Origin: Viridibacillus arenosi
Lineage (GTDB): Bacteria > Bacillota > Bacilli > Bacillales_A > Planococcaceae
Direction: 5' to 3'
NCBI RefSeq assembly: GCF_001955655.1
Contig: NZ_MSPW01000001.1
Span: 496,001 to 560,000 of the forward strand
Length of the DNA: 64,000 nucleotides
The notes under the pieces are model-generated. The model did not search any database. It was given only the letters and a program-made list of their open reading frames with translations, and was not told the origin of the DNA. Within the stretch, counting starts at the first letter, position 1; every line of letters begins with the position of its first letter. The translations under genes and the position numbers were made by a program. Shown here piece after piece: positions 1 to 7,406 of the stretch.

Positions 1-370
1 ACACCGAATTACTTCCAATTCCATTTCCATTTAGTAATTGCTCAAACAGTGCAATATGACTAAATAAAGTTAGACTCCCTAGTATAAATGCACAACCTAG
101 AATTGTTCTGTTCTTCATATTCGGGATGGTTCTACGAATCATTAAAATAAGGGCACTAAGAATAAGCATGAATGATACAGCAATTGACCAATTACCAAAT
201 AAAAACAAAGCAGCTGTTTGAAAGAATCGTCCAACTAAGCCATATTCAAAGAATGTAATGATAGCAATTCCTACCAATAGGAGACCAATGATTTCATACA
301 TAAGAGGATGCATCGTTAATTTTTGTTCTGGCTTTTTAGGTTTTGTCTCTTTTTTCTTTTTTGTAGCCAA
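1..370 (-). CDS. spoIIIE: DNA translocase SpoIIIE/FtsK, N-terminal part (cut by window edge)
   Basis: First 123 codons of a membrane-anchored DNA translocase that pumps chromosomal DNA through the division or sporulation septum. The frame opens with TTG at 370, preceded by a good Shine-Dalgarno (AAAGGCAGGTAAG, minus strand). The product starts with a Lys-rich stretch (MATKKKKETKPKKPEQK) followed by hydrophobic segments at about residues 25-45 and 55-75, then LTLFSHIALFEQLL. This layout and the SHxxLF motif match the SpoIIIE N-terminus from memory. The ATPase motor lies outside the window, so FtsK/SpoIIIE versus SftA cannot be settled by motor motifs; the location after rnjB favours SpoIIIE. 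A terminator separates it from rnjB. Confidence 0.8.
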   Translation of the reverse strand, partial: MATKKKKETKPKKPEQKLTMHPLMYEIIGLLLVGIAIITFFEYGLVGRFFQTAALFLFGNWSIAVSFMLILSALILMIRRTIPNMKNRTILGCAFILGSLTLFSHIALFEQLLNGNGIGSNSV

Positions 371-396
371 TTTTCTTACCTGCCTTTCTCTTTTAA

Positions 397-440
397 AGGA
401 AAAAAGGATTTCCCACCACAAATCGGCTAGGAAATCCTTT
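397..440 (-). terminator. Rho-independent terminator of rnjB
   Basis: On the minus strand an 11-bp perfect stem (AAAGGATTTCC / GGAAATCCTTT, arms at 430-440 and 403-413) is followed by a run of T residues. It lies 14 nt past the rnjB stop and just upstream of the SpoIIIE ribosome binding site. Confidence 0.85.
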
Positions 441-454
441 GTATCCGCTACGCA

Positions 455-2122
455 TTAATATTCCATAATAATCGGGATGATCATTGGGCGGCGCTTCGTT
501 TTTTGGAATAAGTAAGAATTTAGCGTGTCACGGATTTCTTGTTTAATGTTTGTCCATTCATACGTACCTTTATTCACATACTTTTCGACAACATTCTTTA
601 CTAGTGCTGCAGACTCTTCCATTAGTTCTTCTGACTCACGAACATATACGAATCCTCTAGATAAAATTTCTGGACCGGAAGCGATTTTCTTATGTTGACG
701 GTCAATAGTAACAACAACGATAAAGATACCGTCTTGACTTAATAATTTACGATCACGTAAAACGATGTTACCTACATCACCAACGCCTATACCATCTATT
801 AAAACATTACCAGCAGTTACACGGCCACTCATACGCATTTTACCGTTTTTATATTCTACAATATCACCTTTATCAGCGATGAAAATTTGCGCTTTCGATA
901 AACCTGTTTCTTGCGCAAGTTTAGAGTGCGCTATTAACATACGATATTCCCCTTGAATAGGAATAAAGTACTTTGGTTTCATAAGGTTAAGCATTAATTT
1001 AAGGTCTTCTTGCGAACCATGACCAGATACATGTACCTTTTTATCAGCAGACATTACTTTAGCGCCTGCTTTGGCTAGGCTATTCATTGTTTCAGCAATT
1101 TGTACTTCCATACCTGGAGAAGGTGTGAATGTAATTAATACAGTATCAGTAGGTTTAATACGAATATCACGGTGATGCTTACGAATGATTTTCTCAAGAC
1201 CTTCTAAAGGCTCTCCTTGATTACCTGTTACAATTGCAACAATTTCATTTTCAGGGTAATCATTGATTTTACTTACTGGAATAATTCTTTCTGGATCAAC
1301 AGAAAGATAGCCTAAACGCATACCTACTTCAAACACATTTTCTAGGCTACGTCCTACAACAGCAATTTTACGATTTGATGCTGCCGCTTGGTCAAATACT
1401 TGTTGAATACGGATGAAGTTTGATGCATAAAGTGCTACAAGGATTCTTCCTTCTGCACGATGGAATGTTTTCGATAATCTTTCACGGATAATTGATTCTG
1501 AGATTGTATATCCTGGGCGTTCTGCTTCTGTTGAATCAGACATTAAGATGAATACACCCTCTTCACCAAGACCAGCCATTTTAGCGATATCGGGCTTGTA
1601 CTTTCCTTGTGCTGATTGGTCAAATTTAAATTCGCCAGTGTGTACGATTGCACCTTCAGATGTATGGAACGCAACGCCAAGTGAATCTGGAATACTGTGC
1701 GTTGTATGGAAAAATGTCACATACGTCGTTTGGAAATTCATACGACTTTTGCTTGTCACTTCAAAGAACTTCACTTGTTGTGGAGCGGGCAATTCTTTTA
1801 AATGTTCTTTTGCTAAAGCAATTGTAAGTTTTGAACCATAAACTGGTGCATTGACTTTTTGTAATAAGTACGCAATTGAGCCAATTGCATCTTCATGACC
1901 ATGTGTTAAGAAGATTCCTTTTACTCTTGTTTTGTTTTCTTCTAAATATGAAATGTCTGGAATAACAAAATCAATTCCTAGCATCTCATCCTCTGGGAAC
2001 ATTAGTCCACTATCGACTACAAATAGCTCGTCATCAATTTCAACGACATACATTGCTTTGCCGATTTCACTAACCCCACCTAGAGGTATTACTCGTATTA
2101 CTTCATTTTTTGTTTTAACCAC
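455..2122 (-). CDS. rnjB: Ribonuclease J family protein (RNase J2-like)
   Basis: Metallo-beta-lactamase/beta-CASP ribonuclease of 555 aa acting in mRNA turnover and 5' processing, usually in a complex with RNase J1. Visible: beta-lactamase motif HGHEDA at residues 74-79, HSIPDS (His142), HTGEFKFD (Glu164), beta-CASP motif HVSGHGSQED, and a C-terminus ending KPMIIPIIMEY-like (RRPMIIPIIMEY). In RNase J1 the corresponding motifs are HGHEDH and HTGDFKFD, so two expected metal ligands (79 and 164) are changed. This degenerate site is typical of RNase J2 rather than J1. GTG start at 2122, eight bases after AGGAGG. It has its own SigA-type promoter and terminator and so is monocistronic. The location next to dapA matches B. 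subtilis rnjB (ymfA). Confidence 0.9.
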   Translation of the reverse strand: MVKTKNEVIRVIPLGGVSEIGKAMYVVEIDDELFVVDSGLMFPEDEMLGIDFVIPDISYLEENKTRVKGIFLTHGHEDAIGSIAYLLQKVNAPVYGSKLTIALAKEHLKELPAPQQVKFFEVTSKSRMNFQTTYVTFFHTTHSIPDSLGVAFHTSEGAIVHTGEFKFDQSAQGKYKPDIAKMAGLGEEGVFILMSDSTEAERPGYTISESIIRERLSKTFHRAEGRILVALYASNFIRIQQVFDQAAASNRKIAVVGRSLENVFEVGMRLGYLSVDPERIIPVSKINDYPENEIVAIVTGNQGEPLEGLEKIIRKHHRDIRIKPTDTVLITFTPSPGMEVQIAETMNSLAKAGAKVMSADKKVHVSGHGSQEDLKLMLNLMKPKYFIPIQGEYRMLIAHSKLAQETGLSKAQIFIADKGDIVEYKNGKMRMSGRVTAGNVLIDGIGVGDVGNIVLRDRKLLSQDGIFIVVVTIDRQHKKIASGPEILSRGFVYVRESEELMEESAALVKNVVEKYVNKGTYEWTNIKQEIRDTLNSYLFQKTKRRPMIIPIIMEY

Positions 2123-2168
2123 TTGTTTTCCTCCTAAAAATAATCCCGAACAGCATCCACTTGTTTTT

Positions 2169-2197
2169 ATTATATCGGTAGTAGACCGTTTTCACAA
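2169..2197 (-). promoter_or_regulatory. SigA-type promoter of rnjB
   Basis: Minus strand: -35 TTGTGA (2192-2197), 17-nt spacer, perfect -10 TATAAT (2169-2174). It begins directly after the T-tract of the dapA terminator and lies 47 nt before the rnjB GTG. Confidence 0.8.
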
Positions 2198-2198
2198 A

Positions 2199-2228
2199 CA
2201 AAAAAAGAATGGGTTTTATCACCCATTC
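2199..2228 (-). terminator. Rho-independent terminator of the asd-dapA operon
   Basis: Stem GAATGGGT (2221-2228 read on the minus strand) / ACCCATTC (2207-2214) followed by seven T residues, eight bases past the dapA stop. Confidence 0.9.
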
Positions 2229-2235
2229 CATTTTT

Positions 2236-3129
2236 TTATTGGAACTGTTTTTGTTTCGCTAAATAATGTTCCCAAACTATATCAAAATGTGCTTTTTCTT
2301 GTTCAGTCAATTCCACTAATGGCAACCTAACCGTTTCAGATGAAATATTCAATTTACTAAGAGCATATTTAACGGCAGTAGGATTCGGAGTTGCAAACAA
2401 GGCACGAATTAAAGGTAGTAATGCTTGATGTATAAACGCTGCGTCCCCATGGCGCCCCTCTTTAAAAGCTTTGATCATTTTCTGCATATCTTCGCCAACA
2501 ACATGTGCTGCTACAGAAATGATACCTGAACCTCCAACTGCTAAAAGTGGTAAAGTTAAACCATCATCACCCGAGTATACTTTGAATCCCTTAGGTGCAC
2601 CAGATAGAATTTCTGTCATTTGATCAAGACTACCACTTGCTTCTTTCACAATATGGATGTTTGGTATTTTACTTAATTCTAGGATCGTTTCAGGTAATAG
2701 ATTTACTATTGAACGTCCTGGTATATTGTAAAGCATAATCGGTAACGTTGTTTCTTTAGCAATTGCGGCAAAGTGTGCATACATACCACGTTGGCTAGGC
2801 TTATTATAATATGGTGTCACCAGCATAACGCCATCAACACCTGCTTCTTCAGCTTCTTTTGTCGCTTGAATCGATTCAGCCGTATTATTACTTCCTGTAC
2901 CAGCAATTACTGGCACTCGTTTACGTACAGTTTCGACAACAAATTGGATAAGATGCATTTTCTCTTCGTGTGTTAATGTTGGTGATTCGCCAGTTGTACC
3001 ACAAACAACAATTGAATCAGTACCTGTTGCGATTAGATGTTCTACTACCTTTGCCACCATTTCATAATGGATAGAGTCATCTTCGTGAAATGGAGTAATC
3101 AACGCTGTTGCTACATTCCCTATGTTCAT
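2236..3129 (-). CDS. dapA: 4-hydroxy-tetrahydrodipicolinate synthase
   Basis: Condenses pyruvate with aspartate semialdehyde, the first committed step toward diaminopimelate, lysine and, in spore-formers, dipicolinate. The 297-aa TIM-barrel protein shows the family landmarks: GTTGESPTL at 44-52 (Thr45/Thr46), Tyr108 in TPYYNKPSQ, catalytic Tyr134 in YNIPGR, and the Schiff-base lysine Lys162 in VKEASG. ATG start after AGGGGGCGTCACGT. It follows asd by 13 nt. B. subtilis has aspartokinase I (dapG) between the two genes, and that gene is absent here. A terminator follows immediately. Confidence 0.96.
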   Translation of the reverse strand: MNIGNVATALITPFHEDDSIHYEMVAKVVEHLIATGTDSIVVCGTTGESPTLTHEEKMHLIQFVVETVRKRVPVIAGTGSNNTAESIQATKEAEEAGVDGVMLVTPYYNKPSQRGMYAHFAAIAKETTLPIMLYNIPGRSIVNLLPETILELSKIPNIHIVKEASGSLDQMTEILSGAPKGFKVYSGDDGLTLPLLAVGGSGIISVAAHVVGEDMQKMIKAFKEGRHGDAAFIHQALLPLIRALFATPNPTAVKYALSKLNISSETVRLPLVELTEQEKAHFDIVWEHYLAKQKQFQ

Positions 3130-3142
3130 ACGTGACGCCCCC

Positions 3143-4186
3143 TTAGATTATACCTTCATCAATCAAAGCTTCTGCGATTTGGATAGAATTAAGTGCCGCA
3201 CCCTTTAATAGGTTGTCAGCAACAATCCATAAATGGAAGCCATTATCCTTCGCTAAATCTTTGCGAATACGGCCTACAAATACTTCATCTTCGCCTTCTG
3301 CATAGATTGGCATTGGATAACCTTGCGCTGTAATATCGTCAACTAGTTTGATGCCAGAAGCATTTTCAAGCACCTTCTTTACATCTTCTACTGACACATT
3401 ATCTTTTTCTACTTCAATATAAACAGATTCAGAGTGTCCTGATACAACTGGCACACGAACACAAGTTGCTGCGACTGGAAGCTCTGGCATATGCATAATT
3501 TTCTTCGTTTCATTTATCATTTTCATCTCTTCATATGTGAAGCCATTTTCAGTGAAGACATCAATTTGAGGAATAACATTTCTAGCAATTGGATAATGTT
3601 TTTTATCGCTTTTAACTGGTAATACATTCGCTTCCACGTCTTTACCTTTTTCCCACTCACCACTTTGTATTTTAAGCTCTTCAATGGCATTTATACCTGA
3701 ACCAGATACTGCTTGATATGTAGATACGATTACATTTGATAAGCCAAATGCTTTTTTTATTGGTTCTAATGCTGCGACCATTTGAATTGTTGAACAGTTT
3801 GGATTAGCAATAATCCCTTTGTGTTTAGCTAAATCACTAGGGTTTACTTCAGGTACAACAAGCGGTACTTCTGGATCCATACGAAAAGCGCTTGTGTTAT
3901 CAATTGCAACAGCACCACGTCTTGCAGCTTCTGGTGCTAACACTTTTGATACAGCACCACCTGCACTGAATAGCGCAATATCTACACCTTCAAATGCTTC
4001 AGGTGTTGCTTCCTCAATCGTGTATGACTGACCATTAAATGTAATATCTTTTCCAGCAGATTTTTTGGAAGCTAGTAATTTAATCTTACCAATCGGAAAC
4101 TTACGCTTAGCAAGCTGCTCCATCATTTTCGTCCCTACTGCTCCTGTAGCTCCTACGACAGCTACTGTATATTGCTTAGTCATCAT
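3143..4186 (-). CDS. asd: Aspartate-semialdehyde dehydrogenase
   Basis: Reduces aspartyl phosphate to aspartate semialdehyde with NADPH, supplying DapA. The 347-aa protein has the N-terminal dinucleotide-binding motif VVGATGAVGTKMM (10-22), the catalytic cysteine Cys131 in NPNCSTIQM, and the active-site segment VRVPVVSGHSES. Two consecutive ATG codons exist; the first (4186) sits 7 nt after GGAG and is used here, the second would shorten the product by one residue. A SigA-type promoter lies upstream, so asd-dapA can be expressed in vegetative cells separately from the sporulation genes dpaAB. Confidence 0.95.
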   Translation of the reverse strand: MMTKQYTVAVVGATGAVGTKMMEQLAKRKFPIGKIKLLASKKSAGKDITFNGQSYTIEEATPEAFEGVDIALFSAGGAVSKVLAPEAARRGAVAIDNTSAFRMDPEVPLVVPEVNPSDLAKHKGIIANPNCSTIQMVAALEPIKKAFGLSNVIVSTYQAVSGSGINAIEELKIQSGEWEKGKDVEANVLPVKSDKKHYPIARNVIPQIDVFTENGFTYEEMKMINETKKIMHMPELPVAATCVRVPVVSGHSESVYIEVEKDNVSVEDVKKVLENASGIKLVDDITAQGYPMPIYAEGEDEVFVGRIRKDLAKDNGFHLWIVADNLLKGAALNSIQIAEALIDEGII

Positions 4187-4221
4187 ACATCTCTCCTCAA
4201 CTCATCATTGATATTGGCGCT

Positions 4222-4250
4222 ATTGTATCATAATTTTTCATAATTGTGTA
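4222..4250 (-). promoter_or_regulatory. SigA-type promoter of asd-dapA
   Basis: Minus strand: -35 TACACA (4245-4250, 4 of 6 consensus bases), 17-nt spacer, extended -10 TGATACAAT with TACAAT at 4222-4227. It sits in the 75-bp gap between dpaB and asd. Confidence 0.7.
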
Positions 4251-4261
4251 TAAAAATTAAA

Positions 4262-4849
4262 TTATTTAGTATATTGAATCAATAATGGCTGTAATTGTTT
4301 CTTTTCTAACGCATTTTTAATCGTTTCATTTATTTTTGTAAAATCAGAAATTAACGAATTTGGCTTTTTATATGGATCATCTTGGCCAAATGGTATAAAG
4401 AAAATGTTCTTTGTATTTAAAAGTTTCATGAGATTCATACCATTTAATCCTAAGGCATCATTGGTAGAAACACCGATGACAACTGGACTGCCGTTACGTA
4501 GTGTCGCCTTTGCTGCCATTAAAACTGGCGATTCCGTTGCAGCATTTGCAAATTTACTTAATGAGTTCCCAGTCATCGGTGCAATCACCATACAATCTAG
4601 GGGATTTCTCGGTCCAAGCGGCTCTGCCTCAGCCATTGTCTTAATCACTTCATGACCTGCAACTTCCTCTATTTTTGCAATCCACTCTTCTCCTGTACCA
4701 AATCTGGTTGCTGCATGCAATACTGAGTGAGTAATAATGGGCACAACTGTCGCGCCTTCATCTTTAAGAAATTTGATTTTCGGTACAACTTCTTCATACG
4801 TACAATGTGATGCAGTTATGCCAAAGCCGATGCGCTTTCCATCAAGCAT
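4262..4849 (-). CDS. dpaB: Dipicolinate synthase subunit B
   Basis: Flavoprotein-like subunit of the mother-cell enzyme that oxidises dihydrodipicolinate to dipicolinic acid for the spore core. The 195-aa protein begins MLDGKRIGFGITASHC, a typical flavin-binding start, and contains APMTGNSLSKFANA, NDALGLNG and IFFIPFGQDDPYKKPNS as in SpoVFB. I chose ATG 4849 because AAGGAGG lies 6 nt upstream; an upstream in-frame ATG at 4873 has no such site and would add eight residues. The start overlaps the dpaA stop by 8 nt, suggesting coupled translation. Confidence 0.95.
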   Translation of the reverse strand: MLDGKRIGFGITASHCTYEEVVPKIKFLKDEGATVVPIITHSVLHAATRFGTGEEWIAKIEEVAGHEVIKTMAEAEPLGPRNPLDCMVIAPMTGNSLSKFANAATESPVLMAAKATLRNGSPVVIGVSTNDALGLNGMNLMKLLNTKNIFFIPFGQDDPYKKPNSLISDFTKINETIKNALEKKQLQPLLIQYTK

Positions 4850-5657
4850 GATGTTCCTCCTTATACTTTGCATTATGCAGTTCTATCGTTTGAATTAGTA
4901 AATCTGCAGCATCTATGGGGAAAAATTTCCCGGGCAATGCTGGTAATTGAATATAGTCAAAATCGGGTTGTTCTTCAAACGCCAGACATCCTGGAGCTGA
5001 TGCTAAATCAAACACTGTAGTAGATGATTGTAACTTCTCACTAAAGGCTACTGTAAGCCATTTTACGGGAATTGTGTTAATGACGTAATCTGATTTACCT
5101 TCCAATGCCTCAGGTGCCAAAACAGAAGCTTTATAGCCAAAAGCTTCCGCCTCATATATTTGAGTTGCAGAGCGTGCCATAACATGAATTGAAGCACCTA
5201 GGTCTCTACATAATGCAGCAGTCATCTTTGCAACTCTTCCAAATCCTGTAATTATTAGGTGTTGCCCATTCATTGATCTTTGTTCATGATCGTAGAATGA
5301 TCTGAGCATACCTTCAGCGGTGAGCTTTGCATTTTGCCATATAAATTGTTCATCTTCTAGGTAGTTAACAGTTTGTGAAGTAGACAACTGTTGTTTAAAG
5401 TCTGGTGTCGTTCTTCCAACAAACAACTTTGCATTCTCTGCCACACTTAGAAAACTATTCATATCTGCTGACCATTTAGGTGGGTGAATAGGTAAAACAA
5501 TGCGATTCGGTTGAAGCTTTTTGCTCAACATTACGAGCTCTTCATTCCACTCATCTGTATATTTGTACACAACAGTTCGATGAGGCTTTGAAAGTTGTAC
5601 GGCAAGCTTTTTAAAACGTGCGTCCGTTCCTATGAGTAGCCATCTTTCATCCGTCAT
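4842..5657 (-). CDS. dpaA: Dipicolinate synthase subunit A
   Basis: NAD(P)-binding subunit of dipicolinate synthase, acting with DpaB during sporulation. The 271-aa protein carries a Rossmann motif GFGRVAKMTAALCRDLGA in its central part and ends near LPGKFFPIDAADLLIQTI, both typical of SpoVFA. It is somewhat shorter than the roughly 297-aa B. subtilis protein. Its ATG overlaps the ymxH stop (ATGA), so ymxH-dpaA-dpaB appear translationally coupled and expressed from the SigK-like promoter upstream of ymxH. Confidence 0.93.
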   Translation of the reverse strand: MTDERWLLIGTDARFKKLAVQLSKPHRTVVYKYTDEWNEELVMLSKKLQPNRIVLPIHPPKWSADMNSFLSVAENAKLFVGRTTPDFKQQLSTSQTVNYLEDEQFIWQNAKLTAEGMLRSFYDHEQRSMNGQHLIITGFGRVAKMTAALCRDLGASIHVMARSATQIYEAEAFGYKASVLAPEALEGKSDYVINTIPVKWLTVAFSEKLQSSTTVFDLASAPGCLAFEEQPDFDYIQLPALPGKFFPIDAADLLIQTIELHNAKYKEEHHA

Positions 5658-5923
5658 TCTGTTAACCCCGAATTCATTGGCTTTACTTGATTAAATAGAA
5701 TTCGATCTTCTCCGATGAGAACTATTTCATCCCACGGGATATATTCCTGCATTTTCGGTGATTTTGCTTTAAATGGAATTCGATGCCCTTTATGAATCAT
5801 TTCAAAACCAAAAATTTGACCTGTTTTTGGGTCAAGTAAACACTCTGTCTCAGCCAAAATACCAAAACGTATACCATCATTCATTTGAATTAATTCTTTC
5901 TCAGCTAACTCTGATAAGAGCAT
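5654..5923 (-). CDS. ymxH: PRC-barrel sporulation protein, YlmC/YmxH family
   Basis: Small protein of 89 aa with the PRC-barrel layout of the YlmC/YmxH family (SELAEKELIQMNDGIRFG near the start, DPKTGQIFGFEM, then IPWDEIVLIGEDRILF). Members are associated with sporulation but their molecular role is not established. AAGGAGGGGAAGC precedes the ATG. A SigK-type promoter lies 22 nt upstream and the stop overlaps dpaA by 4 nt, so here it is the first gene of the dipicolinate synthase operon. Confidence 0.88.
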   Translation of the reverse strand: MLLSELAEKELIQMNDGIRFGILAETECLLDPKTGQIFGFEMIHKGHRIPFKAKSPKMQEYIPWDEIVLIGEDRILFNQVKPMNSGLTE

Positions 5924-5944
5924 GCTTCCCCTCCTTTTCGCATG

Positions 5945-5973
5945 TATATTATGTATATGCTTTTTCCTTGTTT
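5945..5973 (-). promoter_or_regulatory. Candidate SigK promoter of ymxH-dpaA-dpaB
   Basis: Minus strand: CATAATATA (5945-5953) fits the SigK -10 consensus CATANNNTA exactly, and AC (about 5970-5971) lies 16 nt upstream, fitting the short SigK -35. The downstream genes are a known SigK-dependent function in B. subtilis. No good SigA promoter is seen in this gap. Confidence 0.6.
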
Positions 5974-6010
5974 TTAGTGATTTTTTGCATCAAAGGAAAA
6001 AAGATCAAAA

Positions 6011-6044
6011 GAAAAAGCTAAGGGCATTAGTTGCTTCCCTTAGC
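6011..6044 (-). terminator. Rho-independent terminator overlapping the mlpA 3' end
   Basis: Perfect 8-bp stem GCTAAGGG / CCCTTAGC (arms 6037-6044 and 6017-6024) followed by TTTTTC. The first arm encodes the last residues of the mlpA product. Confidence 0.87.
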
Positions 6045-7259
6045 TGGTGTAATGATGGAGCTTGCAAATGGTTGTTTTAAATGGTCTTCAATAATTTGAT
6101 TTACTGATTGTACCGTTACTTGTTGTAATTCAGCTAGTGCTTTTTCAATCGTGCGATCATAACCAAATACAAGTTCATTTTTAGCATTGCGACTCATAAA
6201 ATCATATGCTGTTTCTAATCCGAGTAGCAGATTACTTTCAAGTTGTTCTTTAGCAAATAATAATTCTTTTTCAGTAATACCTTCTAGGCATATCGTGTCG
6301 ATAGAACGAGTAATTGTTTGCTGCAACAAAGGTAGTTGATGTGGTGAAGTTCCAGCATAAATCACAAATGCACCAGCATCTTGATACGCAGAATAATAGG
6401 AGTAGACGGAATAAGCAAGTGCTTTTTCCTCTCTTACTTCTTGAAATAAACGAGAAGACATAGAATCTCCCAGTACACTATTTAATACAACTAAGCTTAA
6501 TAGATTAGGTGCTTGCATACTTAACCCCGGATAGCCTAATGCCAAATGTGACTGTTCTACTTGACTCGTCTTTTCGATTTTCGCTGGAACAAATGTTGGT
6601 GAAGTAAAAATTGTAGGTTTATATGATGTTGTTGTTGGGAATTGATTGAATAATTTCTCAATCGTTTGAATTAACTTTGGTGTCAAATGACCCGCAATTG
6701 AAATTACTACTTGTTCGGGACGATAATGCTTGTGCATATATGCCAGAAGATTTTCACGATTAAACGTTTGTAAAGTTTCTGTTGTTCCTAGTATAGGCGA
6801 ACCTAATGCACTATTAGGGAACATTGCCTGCCATAACCTTTCATCTACATCATCATCAGGTGCATCTTCAGTCATTGCAATTTCTTCTAATATCACTTGT
6901 CTTTCCTTTTCAATATCATCAGGACTAAATTTGGAATGAAAGAACATATCAGACAGCATTTCAATTGCTTTTTCTGCATGATGATCAAGAACAACTGCAT
7001 AGTAACATGTATTTTCTTTTGATGTGAAGGCATTTAGTTGCCCACCAATACGATCAAATTCTTCAGCTATTTCTTTTGCAGAACGTTTAGCTGTTCCTTT
7101 AAATAACATATGCTCAATGAAATGTGTCATTCCATTTTCATGCGGTTGTTCATATCGTGATCCAACATTTACCCAAATACCCATTGCTACTGAACGTACA
7201 TGCGGTATATCTTCCGCAACGATGCGTACTCCATTAGCACAAATATGTTTTGTAACCAA
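6027..7259 (-). CDS. mlpA: M16 family zinc protease (MlpA/YmxG)
   Basis: 410-aa peptidase of the mitochondrial processing peptidase-like M16 family. The inverted zinc motif HFIEH is at residues 46-50 with the downstream glutamate in EEIAMTEDAP. A second M16-type domain occupies the C-terminal half (ALAYSVYSYYSAYQDAG). Natural substrates are not known to me. TTG start at 7259 with AAGGAGGAAACTA upstream. B. subtilis has ylxY between pnp and mlpA; here the two genes are adjacent, separated only by the pnp terminator. No convincing separate promoter is seen, so it may rely on readthrough from pnp. Confidence 0.9.
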   Translation of the reverse strand: MVTKHICANGVRIVAEDIPHVRSVAMGIWVNVGSRYEQPHENGMTHFIEHMLFKGTAKRSAKEIAEEFDRIGGQLNAFTSKENTCYYAVVLDHHAEKAIEMLSDMFFHSKFSPDDIEKERQVILEEIAMTEDAPDDDVDERLWQAMFPNSALGSPILGTTETLQTFNRENLLAYMHKHYRPEQVVISIAGHLTPKLIQTIEKLFNQFPTTTSYKPTIFTSPTFVPAKIEKTSQVEQSHLALGYPGLSMQAPNLLSLVVLNSVLGDSMSSRLFQEVREEKALAYSVYSYYSAYQDAGAFVIYAGTSPHQLPLLQQTITRSIDTICLEGITEKELLFAKEQLESNLLLGLETAYDFMSRNAKNELVFGYDRTIEKALAELQQVTVQSVNQIIEDHLKQPFASSIITPAKGSN

Positions 7260-7284
7260 ATAGTTTCCTCCTTATAATACAAGC

Positions 7285-7322
7285 AAAAGAGGTCGCCGTT
7301 TTGCTGGAAACGGACGACCTCA
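7285..7322 (-). terminator. Probable terminator of pnp
   Basis: Long stem on the minus strand (GAGGTCGTCCGTTT / AAACGGCGACCTC with a single bulged base, loop CCAGC) followed by TTTT. The T-tract is short, so some readthrough into mlpA is likely. A second perfect 7-bp hairpin (TAAACAT / ATGTTTA) lies just before it at 7329-7346. Confidence 0.7.
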
Positions 7323-7406
7323 ATAATTTAAACATTATGATGTTTAGTAACTTAAGTTGTACGCGAGGAGTATCGACTTGTAATACCCTATATCGTAAAC
7401 CTCAGT

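Noticed and set aside
258-458. 66-codon open frame on the plus strand
   Set aside because: It is opposite the start of spoIIIE and the rnjB terminator; the minus-strand reading explains the sequence better.
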